DNA from: Anoplopoma fimbria
Taxonomy: Eukaryota; Chordata; Actinopteri; Perciformes; Anoplopomatidae
DNA length: 64,000 nucleotides
NCBI RefSeq assembly: GCF_027596085.1
Contig: NC_072449.1
Coordinates: 19,528,834 to 19,592,833 of the forward strand
Reading direction: 5' to 3'
In this document: positions 13,901 to 26,886 of the stretch, piece after piece
How positions within the stretch are numbered: the first letter of the stretch is position 1
How the letters are laid out: each line of letters begins with the position of its first letter
Made by a program: the position numbers and the translations under genes
Notes under the pieces: generated by a model
Databases searched by the model: none
What the model was told of the DNA's origin: nothing
The model's input: only the letters and a program-made list of their open reading frames with translations

Positions 13901-15850
13901 GTAATGTGTCAGTTAGGTGCGGGCATTCATGCCGGCTACCATGTAAAACATGCAAATCATGTGTCGAGCTTTCCTCCGCCTGCTACAAGGACACTGGTCT
14001 ATTCAAATCCAAGGACATTAACAGCATGCTGAAGAAGCAGGTGCACAGTGAGCAGCACACACAATCTTGGGATTCGGTGTTGTAGGTATGCAGTGCAACG
14101 ACTACAAGTCAGCTCTGTTGTTGCGACAGTTGCATTTCAGTATCTTTGCTCTGCAACATCAACGAGGTAAAGCTGTAGTGAAAAACAAATGATATAATAA
14201 AGAGACGAAATTAAAGCCCACGTGATTTCCAGAGGGAGATTGGACGGTAGGCGTATGCACAGATGACTTTCTATACCATCATAAGCTAGAAAAGAGCTGA
14301 AAGTCAGAAAAGAAAAGTTAACTCCTCCACACCTTGGAGGCTCTGCATTGTTGGTTTCAAACAACATTTTAAAGCTCTACGCGGCTCACTTACATCTCGT
14401 CCAAGAAAGACAAAGTGAATGCTTTGCAGAAAATGGCTGACAAAACAATCTGCAAGAATACCTCTATAGGGCATGAATCTACATTGATAAAGAGTTTAAA
14501 CTCTATACAGCATCATTAAAAACATACCCAGCGCGATAACAAGAGTGATGCTTCCCAGATCATAAACCCCAACCATTAATGCACCGTCATGCTATACTCT
14601 CATGGGCTCTGAACAGAGCACATTGCCAGGACACTGTTTCCTTTAGAGTTGTCCACATATGGCTAAGCTTCCATATAAAATGTTGTCGGTGGTTTTACAA
14701 ACAACTGTATTTATTTATGCCATCCCGGATTTGACTGTGCAAACTGTGGCCAATAAAGCAAAGATTGCATCATCGGTCAAATTTAACCAACAACCAATTT
14801 ATTTTTTTCTTTGTTTGTCCCTCGAAGTGTCCGTTGGTTATCCATGGTTTATGTGTCCAACTGTTCAAGTAGTTATTATTTGCAGTTTTTGGATTCCACA
14901 TTAAAACATATTTGGACAGTACATGAATAGAGTTTATTTTAAACTTATATAGCAAATCTAGCCTAGACATATTGCATTAGAGTATATAGTATTCCCCAAG
15001 CTTCTTTTTGAGAGTATACCAAAAGTAAAAAATGACTTAAATGCTAGAGTGAATGTGTAAAACTGGGTACAATATAAGCGTAGAGTTATCAAACAGTCAC
15101 ACCTGTTTGGTCAAAATAGGGCCACATTACTTTCAAAGGCTCTACATTCATTTTTTTCAAATCCCAGAACTACCTTCCTCCACACCCACTGGACATAAAT
15201 CACAGCCTGATTCATCTTCATAAAGCAAAGAGACAGGCACACATTCTCTACGACTCTCCACATATGAGTGTGTGTAATGTGGTGTGTAGTATGCATACTT
15301 TCCTTGACTACTAAAAGAGATCCCAGCGGGACCAAATATCAAATATATGTGAAGAACAGAAGAAGAAGAAAAAAAGAAAAAAGACCTCCACACTCAGGTG
15401 CTGGTTTTCTGATATTACAGACTATCTATAAACCATACAGCCAAGTCTACTGGAAGGCAAATATATGCGCACACGTCACCGTACTATGAATGTGTCTGTA
15501 GGCAAATTATTCAGCTTCTGCTTTGACAGCGTTTTCTCGGAGCCCACTTCTCACACACTGACATATCTACATGCTGGCACAGGACTCAGCCTCTCTTAAC
15601 AACTGCAAGCCAAAGACACACGCTCTCATACTTATCCTTGCAAATTAAGCTAATTTATCTGATGCAGAGGATGCGTGTCTGGTACGACAGCCACACAGGT
15701 GCGTGTCATGTTGCAGACAAAGATGAGGACACGTGGCTTATAAACATCAATCAGAAGTCCTACGCGTTAACACCTCGGTCACACAAACACACACAAGAAT
15801 TGTTTCATTCAAGCTACATTAACACAAAACCCACCCACGCTCTCAGCGCG

Positions 15851-16010
<160 letters not shown>

Positions 16011-16920
16011 GCTTGTGGTATAATAGGAGAACATGTAACATAAAGACAGCATAAAGGCAGCTGGACCTGACTGGTGACAACACTCCCATTCATCACCATG
16101 CCCTTCGAGACTCTACATCCCTCCACAGTGACAGCAGTCAGCAGAGTGTCACATACATACACACACACACACGCACGCACACACACATGCAAGTTGTGTC
16201 ACAAAAAACACTGCATACAATGGCCCATGTCAGCATCACCACCACCACCACAACCAATTACTTGTGTGTGTGTGTGTGTACGCGCTTGTAGCCACATATA
16301 TTATTCATCTGCATGGGAGCACATGAACCAAGTGTCTCTGGTAGGAGAGATAAGGGGCTTCTTTATTTCAGTCTTGTATGTGAATGAATGTGTGCTTGGG
16401 CGTGTTCTTCCACACGTCTTCTTAAATAGACCATTTGAAAAAAAAAAGACAGGAGTGGAAACTTATAGAGATACCAATAGAGGAAGCAAGAGGGTTTCAA
16501 GGACACGGAAAAGAAAAAGAAAAAGAGGAATCACTTATAGGAATAGGAATAGAAAATGAAAGGCAATGAGAGAGGAAGTGAGGCCTCGGAGACGGCAAAG
16601 AAGGAGCTCAAGGGGGCTTATCATTGTCATATTTTCATTTTAGTGCAAAACCTTGAATTTATCAAGAGAGATTTGCAGAATTCAGACACATCCGGTACAA
16701 GAAAACACGGCAGATTTGCCTTCCCCGTTCTAGCCCACAGTACTCAGCATTTATCCACCCTATCAGCGCCAACAAGCCAAAGCTGTCAACACTCACAGTG
16801 GGCTTCACTTTATTCCGTCTACAACGCAGTCTGCTTCCAGAAAACACACAACACACACGCTGGCACAGGCATTCAGAATTACACACACACACACACACAC
16901 ACACTCACTAAAACATCTCT

Positions 16921-16990
16921 TAAAGAAAGGCCTGAAAAGCATAAAAAATATATATTAAAGAAAGGCCTGAAAAGCATAAAAAATATATAT
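16921..16990. repeat. perfect 35-bp tandem duplication
   Basis: The unit at 16921-16955, starting TAAAGAAAGGCCTGAAAAGC, is repeated without change at 16956-16990. No mismatch suggests a recent slippage or duplication event. Confidence 0.85.
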
Positions 16991-19900
16991 TCTTTTTCAT
17001 ACTCAAACGATAAAAAAAACCTCAAAATATACGAGCTCTCTCATCATCCTCCATCGACCTCCACCGGAATAAACATGGAGTCTGGTCATCGAAAGGGCAG
17101 CAGACAGAGCATGGGATGAGCTAGGTGAGGAGAGCCGCTGAGGATTTGTCTGGATGCTGAAGAGCACTCTGAGCTTATGGATACAAGCATCTGTATGAGC
17201 TGAACTGAAGCCCGTCACCTTTCCTACAGTGACCTTTAGAGACGATACGCTGGGGCCAAATGATTAATTGATTCTATATTGAAATGACAAACTGAAAGAG
17301 TGGGGTTTTCATGTAGCAAGAGCTGCGATTTTAATTAGCACTTGTTTAACATTGTCTTATGACAAGCAAGTCCAATGTTAAGCCAGCTATTTCAGCAACT
17401 GCAAAGACACCTGTCACCAGCAAATTCCCTAACTGTGCCCAATTATTGTTAATTGTGCTAGTTAACAAAACAATAAAATGTACAGCATACTCTTGGCCAC
17501 AGTTTTATCAAGGAAGAAACACCACTGTTAAAAAATGGGGGGCAATCTTTGTTTTGCTTTACACAAAAGACCAACAGAGTAGCAAGTCTTTTTGGACAGA
17601 AATTATAAGTAAATATGTCCCATCAATTAAGATACGTAGCAGGTTACTTGGACAATGACGGCTGTTGAGTTTAAATAACGGACAGCTAGTAAAGTGAGGT
17701 GTTGGGATCTGCATTTTAAACCTTTTAGGAAAAGAACCACACATCTAATATTTTTAATTATCATTATAATGATTTTTTTTAACCATTCACCTTAATAGGA
17801 AGCCGCTTGCCCATCTGTGAAGCTAACTATGAAGCAGCTGCTGTGCAGAGCTGTTGACAGTAGCATTACGTGTAGTCTAATATGAGGTAGACCACAAATA
17901 GGATTCGGATATTTAATTCATAGGAAAAAAAATCACAATAGAAAATTGGTAAGAACATTTTTACTGTATGTTATTCTGCTTCTTCCGCAACCACGCCCAT
18001 TACCAAGTGGACCTGCATTGTGACTTTCAGAGATTACAATTTGACTTCTAAAAAGAACTGTGCTCCTGTCCCAGAGATTTATAGAAAAGGCCGTATCCAG
18101 TGAGCAGTTCTGATACTGTATGTATGTGCAGACACTGAAAGAGAAACTACTGCACAGACATCCTTCCATATTTTACAAGAAAAAGCTATTAATGCATGCA
18201 TGTATTAAGGTGGTGCAGTGCAGGGATCCAGGGATTTGTCTTGTCTGAGTATTAACATGTTTCAAGATGAAAAATCTGGGCTGCTATCTTATGGGCTGAA
18301 ACAAAAAAATGGTATACTAGCAGTATGCATAATAATGTGTATGCACAGATACACACACAGGCACACTTCCACAGGCAGAAAGACACATAAGCCCACTAGT
18401 ACCCACAATAGAAAGTCGGTCAATGAATGGGAGGGGGCAGGCAGACCAGCAGGTGCTGTGTTGGTGGAAGATATGGCTTCTGTCCACCTCAGCATTTCTA
18501 AACACTCAGTTATCTTCCCTCTCAAAAGGAGGACAGGTCATTTCTTTTTGCCTATGCACCACTGTCCTCTCCACATTTCTGCTTCCCCCTTCTGCTCCAG
18601 CCTTTTCTCCGTTCTCATTTCTCTACTCCCCACCTCTCCTTTTATATCCTTCCCCGTTTGCTTTTATCTTTTTCTTCAGCCTCCTCCTGCTGCTTTTCCT
18701 TTTCCACTCCACCCAATCTCCTCTCCATCCCCTCCTTCCTCTACTGCTCCTCGTCGTCGCCGTCTCCTGCGCTCTCAGTGGAACGGCCCATTCAGCAACA
18801 AAACAAAGCTGCCCACAGCATCACACACTGGCTAATCAAGCAAGACCAGAATGCAGCAGCCCTCACATCCACTCAACACCACCATGATACGGGGCAGCAA
18901 TGGAGGGGAGAGGTTTGTCACATGAAGGAGGAGAGCCAGCGGGGGAAGACAGGAAAGGTGGACTTTTAGAAAGGTTAAAGAGAATAAATATGCACAGGAC
19001 AATTGACCTAGTTTTTGTAGCTGATAGGCGCTAAAGGTAATTTTAAATTCCCAAGGTTCAGTCTGTGTTTACAACCGCCTCACTGAAATAGTGAAGAGAA
19101 TGAGTTTGACAGTACAAAAGGCCGCAACCACTTCGGGTAACGACAAGGTAGCAAGGAGGGCTAAAGGAGGGCATGATGGAGAGGCAGAGAGATAATGGGG
19201 TGAAGAAAACTCTCTGACAGGCTATGCCCAGTGAGCCAGTGCATTCATGATGATGATGAAACCCAACAATGGTCAGCTGCAATCTCCTCCTGGACAGAGG
19301 GCGAGCGTTTACAAGCTAGCGTGGCAGCCAGCTCCTCCGCGAAGGAAAATAACTGCTGTTCATCTTCAGGGAAAACTCAAAAACACAAACAAACAAAGAA
19401 GCCAGTCCTGCAAGATGCAGAGATGGGGGGGAAGATATGTAAACATGCCACAGCAACAACAGGGAGGCCACATCGAGAGCTGGTGCATGAATAAAGAGTA
19501 TTGTACGCTGGCTAAAAGTTGGAATAACTCATCCAGCTATGAGATGAAATATTCATATGCATGGCCAGGGCACAGATTTGCTCCGTGTAGGGATAAGGGA
19601 CGAGAAGTGTGTTACCGACATGAGAAACACATTCTCTTCTAACTGGAAGAGGAAGAAGGAAGGCTTAAGAACAAGGTCAGGGAAGACTGTGGAAGCAGAA
19701 CTGCTGCAGGGATGGAAATGTGGTAAAAGTACGGCAGACTCTGCCAAGTAACTTGTTGTAACACTTACCGCTCCCCGCCTTCCCCCCCCGTTCTCGGTCT
19801 GGCTTCATACATTTGAATTCTGATCACAGCAGCCATTAGTGCCGAGCCTCAGAAAGACCTCGTTATTTTTGTTTTTGTATTTATTTGTTTGCTTGCTTGG

Positions 19901-20035
19901 TCTTGAGGAACTTTATCATAGAACTGTAGCTTTACTTCTCTGTCAAGGTCACACTGGATACCAATTATTGACAAGACAAGAGGCGTTTCCTTAATGGTCT
20001 TCAGTATATAGTATTTGGTTACCAGTGGTATTGTG

Positions 20036-20060
20036 TGCAGATATCACAGTGATATCTGCA
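20036..20060. repeat. 25-bp near-perfect palindrome
   Basis: TGCAGATATCAC and GTGATATCTGCA are exact reverse complements with a single A between them (20048). It sits in otherwise unremarkable non-coding DNA. Confidence 0.8.
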
Positions 20061-20823
20061 TTTACTATTTACCATCCTTTAAAACATGTCACATTTCTTA
20101 ATGAGTATAAACATGAATTCAGGATTTCTGAAGGCTTTCCTCTGCTCAGACAATTTGCCCCTAAAAGCTCATTAGCACCGGGACCATAAGCAGAGAGAAC
20201 TATTGGTACAGTTCAACACAATTTGTAAAACGTTTTTTTTTTTTATGCTCATGCATCGAATATCAATCGGTATAATAACGTCAGTTTCTGGGGTTTCACT
20301 TGTTCTGACGATACATAACGTGTTTGAAGCTTCTAATGAAGGCAGGACAGAACGTCTGGGAGTGATGCAAGACATTAAAGGTGTTCAAAAGGAAAGGGTG
20401 GGATGGAAAGGAGGAAGAGAGGGCAGCGTGTGCTGGGAGGAGAAAGAGAGCGTGATGGTAGGCAGCAGAGAGGAGACGGTAATGATGAGACCGGGAGGTG
20501 CGAGTGATGGTGTGGAGTAGAGGAGAGTGTGATGGTAGGATGGGATTTGAGTCTTTTAACTTCATTAGTTCCGCCTCAGTCTGGGGTCTGTAGATTATGT
20601 CTAATTAAGCAGCTTAACATGGCTTAAAAAGCACCACACAGAAAGCACAAGAGCCTTATCTGTCAACCTGCTCAAACGATTCTCTGCTTCTCCTTTTCTT
20701 CCCGTGGCAGGCTAACATAAATTCCCTTTGCATGGCCTTTATGCTAGAGAGATTAGAGGCTCCGACATCGGCGTGAGCTGGATAGCTAGCAGCCGCGGTG
20801 ATAGCAGTGTGGGCTGTGGAGAG

Positions 20824-20861
20824 AGGGAGGGGAGGGAGGGAGGGAGGGAGGGAGGGAGGGA
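20824..20861 (+). repeat. (GGGA)n G-rich tract
   Basis: About nine GGGA units in a row, giving many runs of three or more G on the + strand and thus G-quadruplex potential. Confidence 0.85.
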
Positions 20862-22042
20862 GAGAGCATGTGTGGCGGGCAGTGGGGAGGCAGAGGGGCA
20901 GGCATGATGCTTCAGAGAGAGTCGATAAAGAAGGGTGGGGCTCACCAAACACGAGTGCTCCTGGCAATGTAATCGGTTTTGGTATAGCAGCCAGAGTTGG
21001 GCGCAACAGTCTGCTCATTATCAGAGAGGGTAACAATGCAGCACCAACCAGGCAGCAGCATCAACACCAGTCTGGTCCAGGTTAAAAAAAATCTTGAATT
21101 ACAGATGTGAAATCCAAAGTGGAGTGAATATCCCTCCATAGTATTGAGTGGGTTTACATTAGCACGCTAGCATTCCAGTTATGATCAGGTTCTGGAAGGA
21201 TCCGGGGTTATGTGTTGCGCATTTACCACCATCTATTCAGAAACCTGGATGAAACCCTCATCGCGGCGTTGAGAAACCCGGATATGCTAGCTGCAGTACC
21301 ATTGGTCAGTAAGGCAAAAATAATTAATACATTTTTAAGCAAAAACACAATAGTTTGCCGTTTGCAGCTTCTCAAATTTGCTGCTTTCTTTAGTCCTCTA
21401 TATGATAAAATGAATATAATTGAGCAACTGTTTGGACAAAAGAACAAATATAAATATATCAATTTGGGTTTTGGAAAATTACAATCTGCATTTTCACTAT
21501 TTCTGGACATTTTCTAAACAAATAGATAATCGGCACATTAACTGATGGTTGAAATAATTGTTAAGTTACCGCCCTAATAATGAGACACACTCTGAAATAA
21601 AGCCTGTAATCTATCATTTGAACGGTAAAATGTGCTGCTGCCCTCATCTTCCATTTATCTGGTGATCCAGAAGACTGGTGAATGCAGCAGCAGTATCAAG
21701 ACAGGCAGGAACCAAAGTGGGTTAATTCTAAACCTCTAAAAATCTTCTTTTTTTTTTAATCATGCCTCAGACGTTCAGAAACCTGGATCATGTTATAATC
21801 GGCTTACAAGAACATGAACAACAAGGTTTTTCACGTTCCTTGTAAATGTCTTATCTCGAACACGATCAAAACCAGCATACTACTCAGAACTGGATTACTG
21901 CTCTGCATGTTGACAGGCTCATTGCGAAAACGCTTCCAACGGCAACAACATTCTCCAAACAGATATGTCTTCTGGGTTGGGTTACTGGAGAGCTTGTTTG
22001 GTGAGACACCTCGACGCAACAATAAAACACACTTTAAAATAT

Positions 22043-22045
<3 letters not shown>

Positions 22046-22119
<74 letters not shown>
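22046..22119 (+). repeat. (GT)n microsatellite
   Basis: Pure GT run of about 73 bp in non-coding DNA. Confidence 0.95.
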
Positions 22120-24740
22120 CCGCTCAACCTCTTCCGAAACACCAACTGTTAATTATGGAGCTGGATGATCGTTGCGGGTGATGTGATTGAGGAGAAGTTG
22201 GAGTGAACTGTAACAAAACACAGGAGGTCACTGGGAGTTTGGCTCCAGTCAGCATTCTCCACCTCAGGCTCACAGGAAGACAAAGACACTCCCTTCTTTT
22301 TCAGTTTCTACAGGTATCTCACTCCGTAATCTTTTTTATTTCGTCCTCGGTTAAGTTATATCTTTTGTGACACAGGAATGCAAGAATCAAACTACGTGCA
22401 AATATTAATTCCCTCTAATCCACAAACCCTATCTTCAAATCTACTGAGGCAGGATGTACAGTATTATCTCCTGTGTGCTTTCAGACAGTCAAGATGGCCG
22501 CCCTCAAAACTGGTCCATCTTGTTAAATGGCAAAAAAAAAAAACAGAGGTTTGAGGAAACTGTTTACACACAGACTGTAATGTGCTTATGACGTACGAGT
22601 GGCTTTAGAGCAAAAACAACAGACTGTCTCTTTCTGACACCAACTCGTCTCAGTCACTCCGGGTACGAGGCCCCTGGGCTGAGAAAATCTACTGCAGACA
22701 CACAAATATGTGCACAACATGAGGTATTTACATAACAAACAAAAAAAGAAAAAAGAAAGACTGAAAGAAAGAACAAAAGGAAAAAAGCAGAGAGAGAGAA
22801 GAAGAGGCCAACAGCTACAGAGAGGAGAAGAGGAGCGCAAGGTAGTGATGAAGAGATAAAGTCAAAGCCTGACTGATGTAGTGAAGAGAAAGAGTGCAGG
22901 ACTTGGAAAGGAGGGAGAGATGAAGCGAGAGCTGCTATCTGATAGAAGGGATTTGCCCTTCCCTGGAACAGTAATTTACTAAAGCCATTCTACAGAGGCC
23001 CATCAGTGGTGATCTGCTGGCAGATTAGACGACAAAAAACCTCATCCCTCGCTTTCTCTTCCCCCCCCAGCCAATCAGCACTGGGCAGCGGGCACAGGGC
23101 AGAGGATGAAGGAAGGACACAGGAGGGGAGGGGCGGGGCAAAATGTCCTGTCTATCTGTTGAATTCAGGGAGGGGGACATACTCGAACGTAGTCGCACTC
23201 ACATGCGCGCTAAATACATACAGGAGGTTGGATTGAGTCGGAGACATTACTGTTGCATTTTGCCGCCCTCAGGATACGGCGAACACCGCGCGGTTGCAAG
23301 AGCTGGGGATTTGTCATTTATAATCAGTTTTCTGCTCTTGTTTCCTCTGCTGCTCGCTTGTGCTTTTTTGCAGTTTGTATCCTGCCCTGAAGGCCCTCGC
23401 AGCATTCCTCTGTTGTGTCGGTCCAGCCACTCTCCCCTTCCCCTCATTCCCTCCCTCCCCGTCTGTCTGTCTGTCTGTCTGCCTCCTCCCAATCCCTTTC
23501 TCAATCTCCCTTTCTCCATGCACTGCAGAGGCCCGTCTAGTGTGCCCCAGCTGTGCAAGCAGTAGGAGCTGTTTACCAGGCTACATCATCAGGGAGCCCC
23601 GAGAGCACCGCCCAACGCGCTCAAAGAGCACTCGGCACCGTGTTTCGCACATGATGGTGAACATTATAGAGCCTCTGAACAAGTCAACTACACAGCGTGC
23701 GCTGAAACAACCTTTCCTGGCTGACGCCCACAGCAGCGCAAATCTCCACCTATTTTATTCTTGACAACTAGGTAGCGAAAACAAGGGGATTCTGGAGGTG
23801 TAAAAAATATAAAATACTGCTGAATCCCGATTTCAACTCAAAAGCTGTCGGCCTTGTGGCTCACCGAATGGTTCCAGTAGCTTATAGATATGCATGTCAC
23901 ATGCACATACACTTCACATCACATGACTGAGCTTTTCGTGGTCATACATGCCCTAACCGTCTTCATCCTGTGTCTCCCTCTTCAGCGCCGGCATGTGAGA
24001 AAAACAAACAAAAGTAGAACAACAGAAAGCTGTTCCTTTCCTCTCTCTCTCTCTGCCATCACTGCTTCCCGTCTTCCCCTTTGGAGCTGCTGCTGCCCAA
24101 CCGCACAAAAAAAACAGAGGATCCCCAGAGGCCCTAAGAAGAGGACTGACATCACATCCACCCATGTCTCCTGTCAACTCTGACCTCTGGAGGGAGCGAG
24201 GGAGGAAAAGGGAGGAAAAGGCAAGGCCTAAGATGTAAGCCCTGCTCTGTGGTCTCAAAGCAGAATACCAGCAGAGTTGCACAATTTCCTTGAATCTGAT
24301 CCACTTTAGCCAAACACTGAGGGACAAGGGACAGAGATAGGATGTTTACATGGCTGTGAAGCAAAAACTGAAATATTGCGGTTGGTAGTCTCTGTAAAAT
24401 ATGTGTGTTGAAATACAGTTTGCTTAAGGTCTGACTTTAAGTGGCCTTTTGTGTAATACCGTGAGTTGTGGTTAAAGGGCAGGGTAAACTAGTCTCAAGC
24501 ACTTGTTCGGTTGACTCAAATGATCTGACATGTTTATGGCAATAACTAAGCTGATGGCTACGACATTTATATCTTACAATGCTTCTCTTCCTATTTTTTT
24601 GTGAAGTGTTGCTATTCAGTGTCACTTCTTTCTGACTCTTCAGCTCTCGGACACATGCATACGTACTTATACAATATACTAAACACTGCAGGTGGTTGAA
24701 ATAATGGAAGGATCAACATCCCTATGATGATAGTGCTGCA

Positions 24741-24793
24741 AATTCCCCCGCTGCGGGACTAATAAAGGATTATCTTATCTTATCTTATCTTAT
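24741..24793 (+). mobile_element. 3' tail of a non-LTR retrotransposon ending in (ATCTT)n
   Basis: A short stretch contains a GC hairpin (CCCCGCTGCGGG), then ACTAATAAAGGATTATC and an (ATCTT)n tail. This is the usual 3' end of a common fish LINE family. Only the tail is visible, with no ORF, so it is a 5'-truncated copy. A second copy of the same tail lies in the opposite orientation at 37.4 kb. Confidence 0.5.
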
Positions 24794-26838
24794 TAATAGC
24801 AGTAGCCGTGTTTTTAAAGCTTCATATGGGTATTCTTGGAGGAAGCAGTGACATAATAACCACCTTGATTGGACTAACGGTTTCTTAATTTGACAGTAGA
24901 CTACAAAACAAGGAATGCTACTAGCCTGAGTTCAAATGTTCACAGATGGGCAAAGCTTCATTTTTGATAAACCCATTTTGTGATCCAGGCTGGGATTTGT
25001 AGTATTACTATTGTGAAAGCACATCCGTTCTCTAATAAATGCCTTTTGCATAATGCATCTTAAATTTGATGTGAGAAATGGAGCCAAAGGCAAGGACAAA
25101 TTCCAACCACAATATGATGATGTCTCTGAGCTTATTTAACATCTCTCTTAATTGTTCAAAGATATTTCTTCACATTGACCGGTCAGATATGATCAACAAT
25201 TGAGAACAAAATAAATTCTTAATCAGCATTTACCAAAATCATGCAGGATGAATACTACATGAGCATTACATTTTAAGTTCCAATACTAGAATGCAAACTT
25301 TTATGAAATATTAAAGTTTAAACTAATTCATTAAGTGTAATCATGAATCATGGCACTCCAACATTACTTGTAAAAGTCAGTTTACTTGTCATGGGTAGTA
25401 CTACACAGCCTGTAAAAACAGTTGTTGGCTCTGGTGGAGCTTGGACACTACTGAGTTGCATTATGGGAGACGTAGGATCCAGTGTTTTTGGAGCTTGGCC
25501 TATACTTAGCACAATCAGTCAGTGCCTCTGCTGCACAAATTGTGAGCGTTTTCTTTTTTAAATCTGTCTCTATATGTCCCTTATATTTATGGAAACAAAT
25601 AACTTAAATAGCTGGAGTACCCCCTCAATGAATGTGAATCCTTTTTGCAATTACATAAGAAGGTAAATTAGACATTTCCTTTCTAAAAATCACATCTACC
25701 TGTACAAATAGCAGAATTCAAATGTTAATTCAAATGTAAAGAGGAAAATGCTGCTTCCCCCTCTTTGCTCCTCACTACGCCCACCAGAGTGTTCCAAACT
25801 CTGACATCACAGTGGAGATAAGGTCTCTGTGGAGATCGAAGACTGCATTGACAATGTAACTGATATCAAAATGAACATCCTATAACTCATCTAGAATGAT
25901 GACAATGGTAGTGGTCTGCCAATGTTGTCATACTCATGTTTCACCAAAGATTAGTCCGTGTGAGGTTCACTCATGTTCTCATGTTCTTTCTGGCAGTCAC
26001 ATGGTTTAAAGCTACAACAGGCCCAGCTCGTCCAAACCTGACAAACTGCAATCCCAACGACCTTTTCCCTCATTGGGCAAAAAGGTCTGCATTCTCTTCT
26101 CTCCGATGACTGTGACTAATGCGAGCCATGGTGTGGTGAGTCTGCGCTCTCCCTGAACAACCCTCAAACCAAAAACAACTCCTAGAAATGTTTACATTCT
26201 CCCCCCCATGTTTCCCTTACTTTTATCTTCACGACTTTGGACATTCATGGAAGTCAGCATAGCAGCAAAGGAAGATGCAGGACTCGTGCAGACTCAGGTT
26301 TGCGGTTTATGGGGATTTTGCAACCTAAGATGATGTGTTCAAAGTATTATTAGAAACTTCAGCAAAATCTATTGCGATTCTGTCTTCATTCTAAAACATT
26401 AACCGGTCTCATGCTTCTGACTCATGAATAGTAACTTAAATAAGTTGCACAATACCACCTCTAGTACTTTAGGCATAGTGTGACCTTGGCTGTGCTTACT
26501 GTTTATTCAGTGTTGGTCTGAATGCAACATGATGAGTTTTCAACTCTTTAACTGAGATGAGAGATTTGTAGAGTTAAAAAGGCCACGCTTATGAGTAATG
26601 GGTGGCGAATTGAGACACATTTCTCCAGCCCTCATCGGGAATGTTACAAAATGGTGGATCCTCAGGAGCTGCTGGAGCACTGCAACAGGAAATGAACTCT
26701 GACATAAGAGCTATGGACCTTGGGGCCCCAACTGCATCCTGGGAAATTACGGCACTGAGAAGAGGAATGACCCATGTCACCCCCATGAAAACCCAACTCA
26801 GAGTTAAATCCATTTACAAACCACTAAAATGGCACACT

Positions 26839-26840
<2 letters not shown>

Positions 26841-26884
<44 letters not shown>
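26841..26884. repeat. (AT)n microsatellite
   Basis: Pure AT run of 44 bp, self-complementary and able to extrude a cruciform. Confidence 0.95.

Positions 26885-26886
<2 letters not shown>

Noticed and set aside
18218..18969. Open frames of 103-205 codons on + at 18.2-18.97 kb
   Set aside because: Composition is that of a C/T-rich tract (Ser, Pro, Leu, Phe). Several frames are open at once and there is no recognisable domain or splice pattern.
25343..25561. 72-codon open frame on + with glycine/serine-rich sequence
   Set aside because: No homology that I recognise and no splice sites of note. It may be part of an unrecognised repeat.
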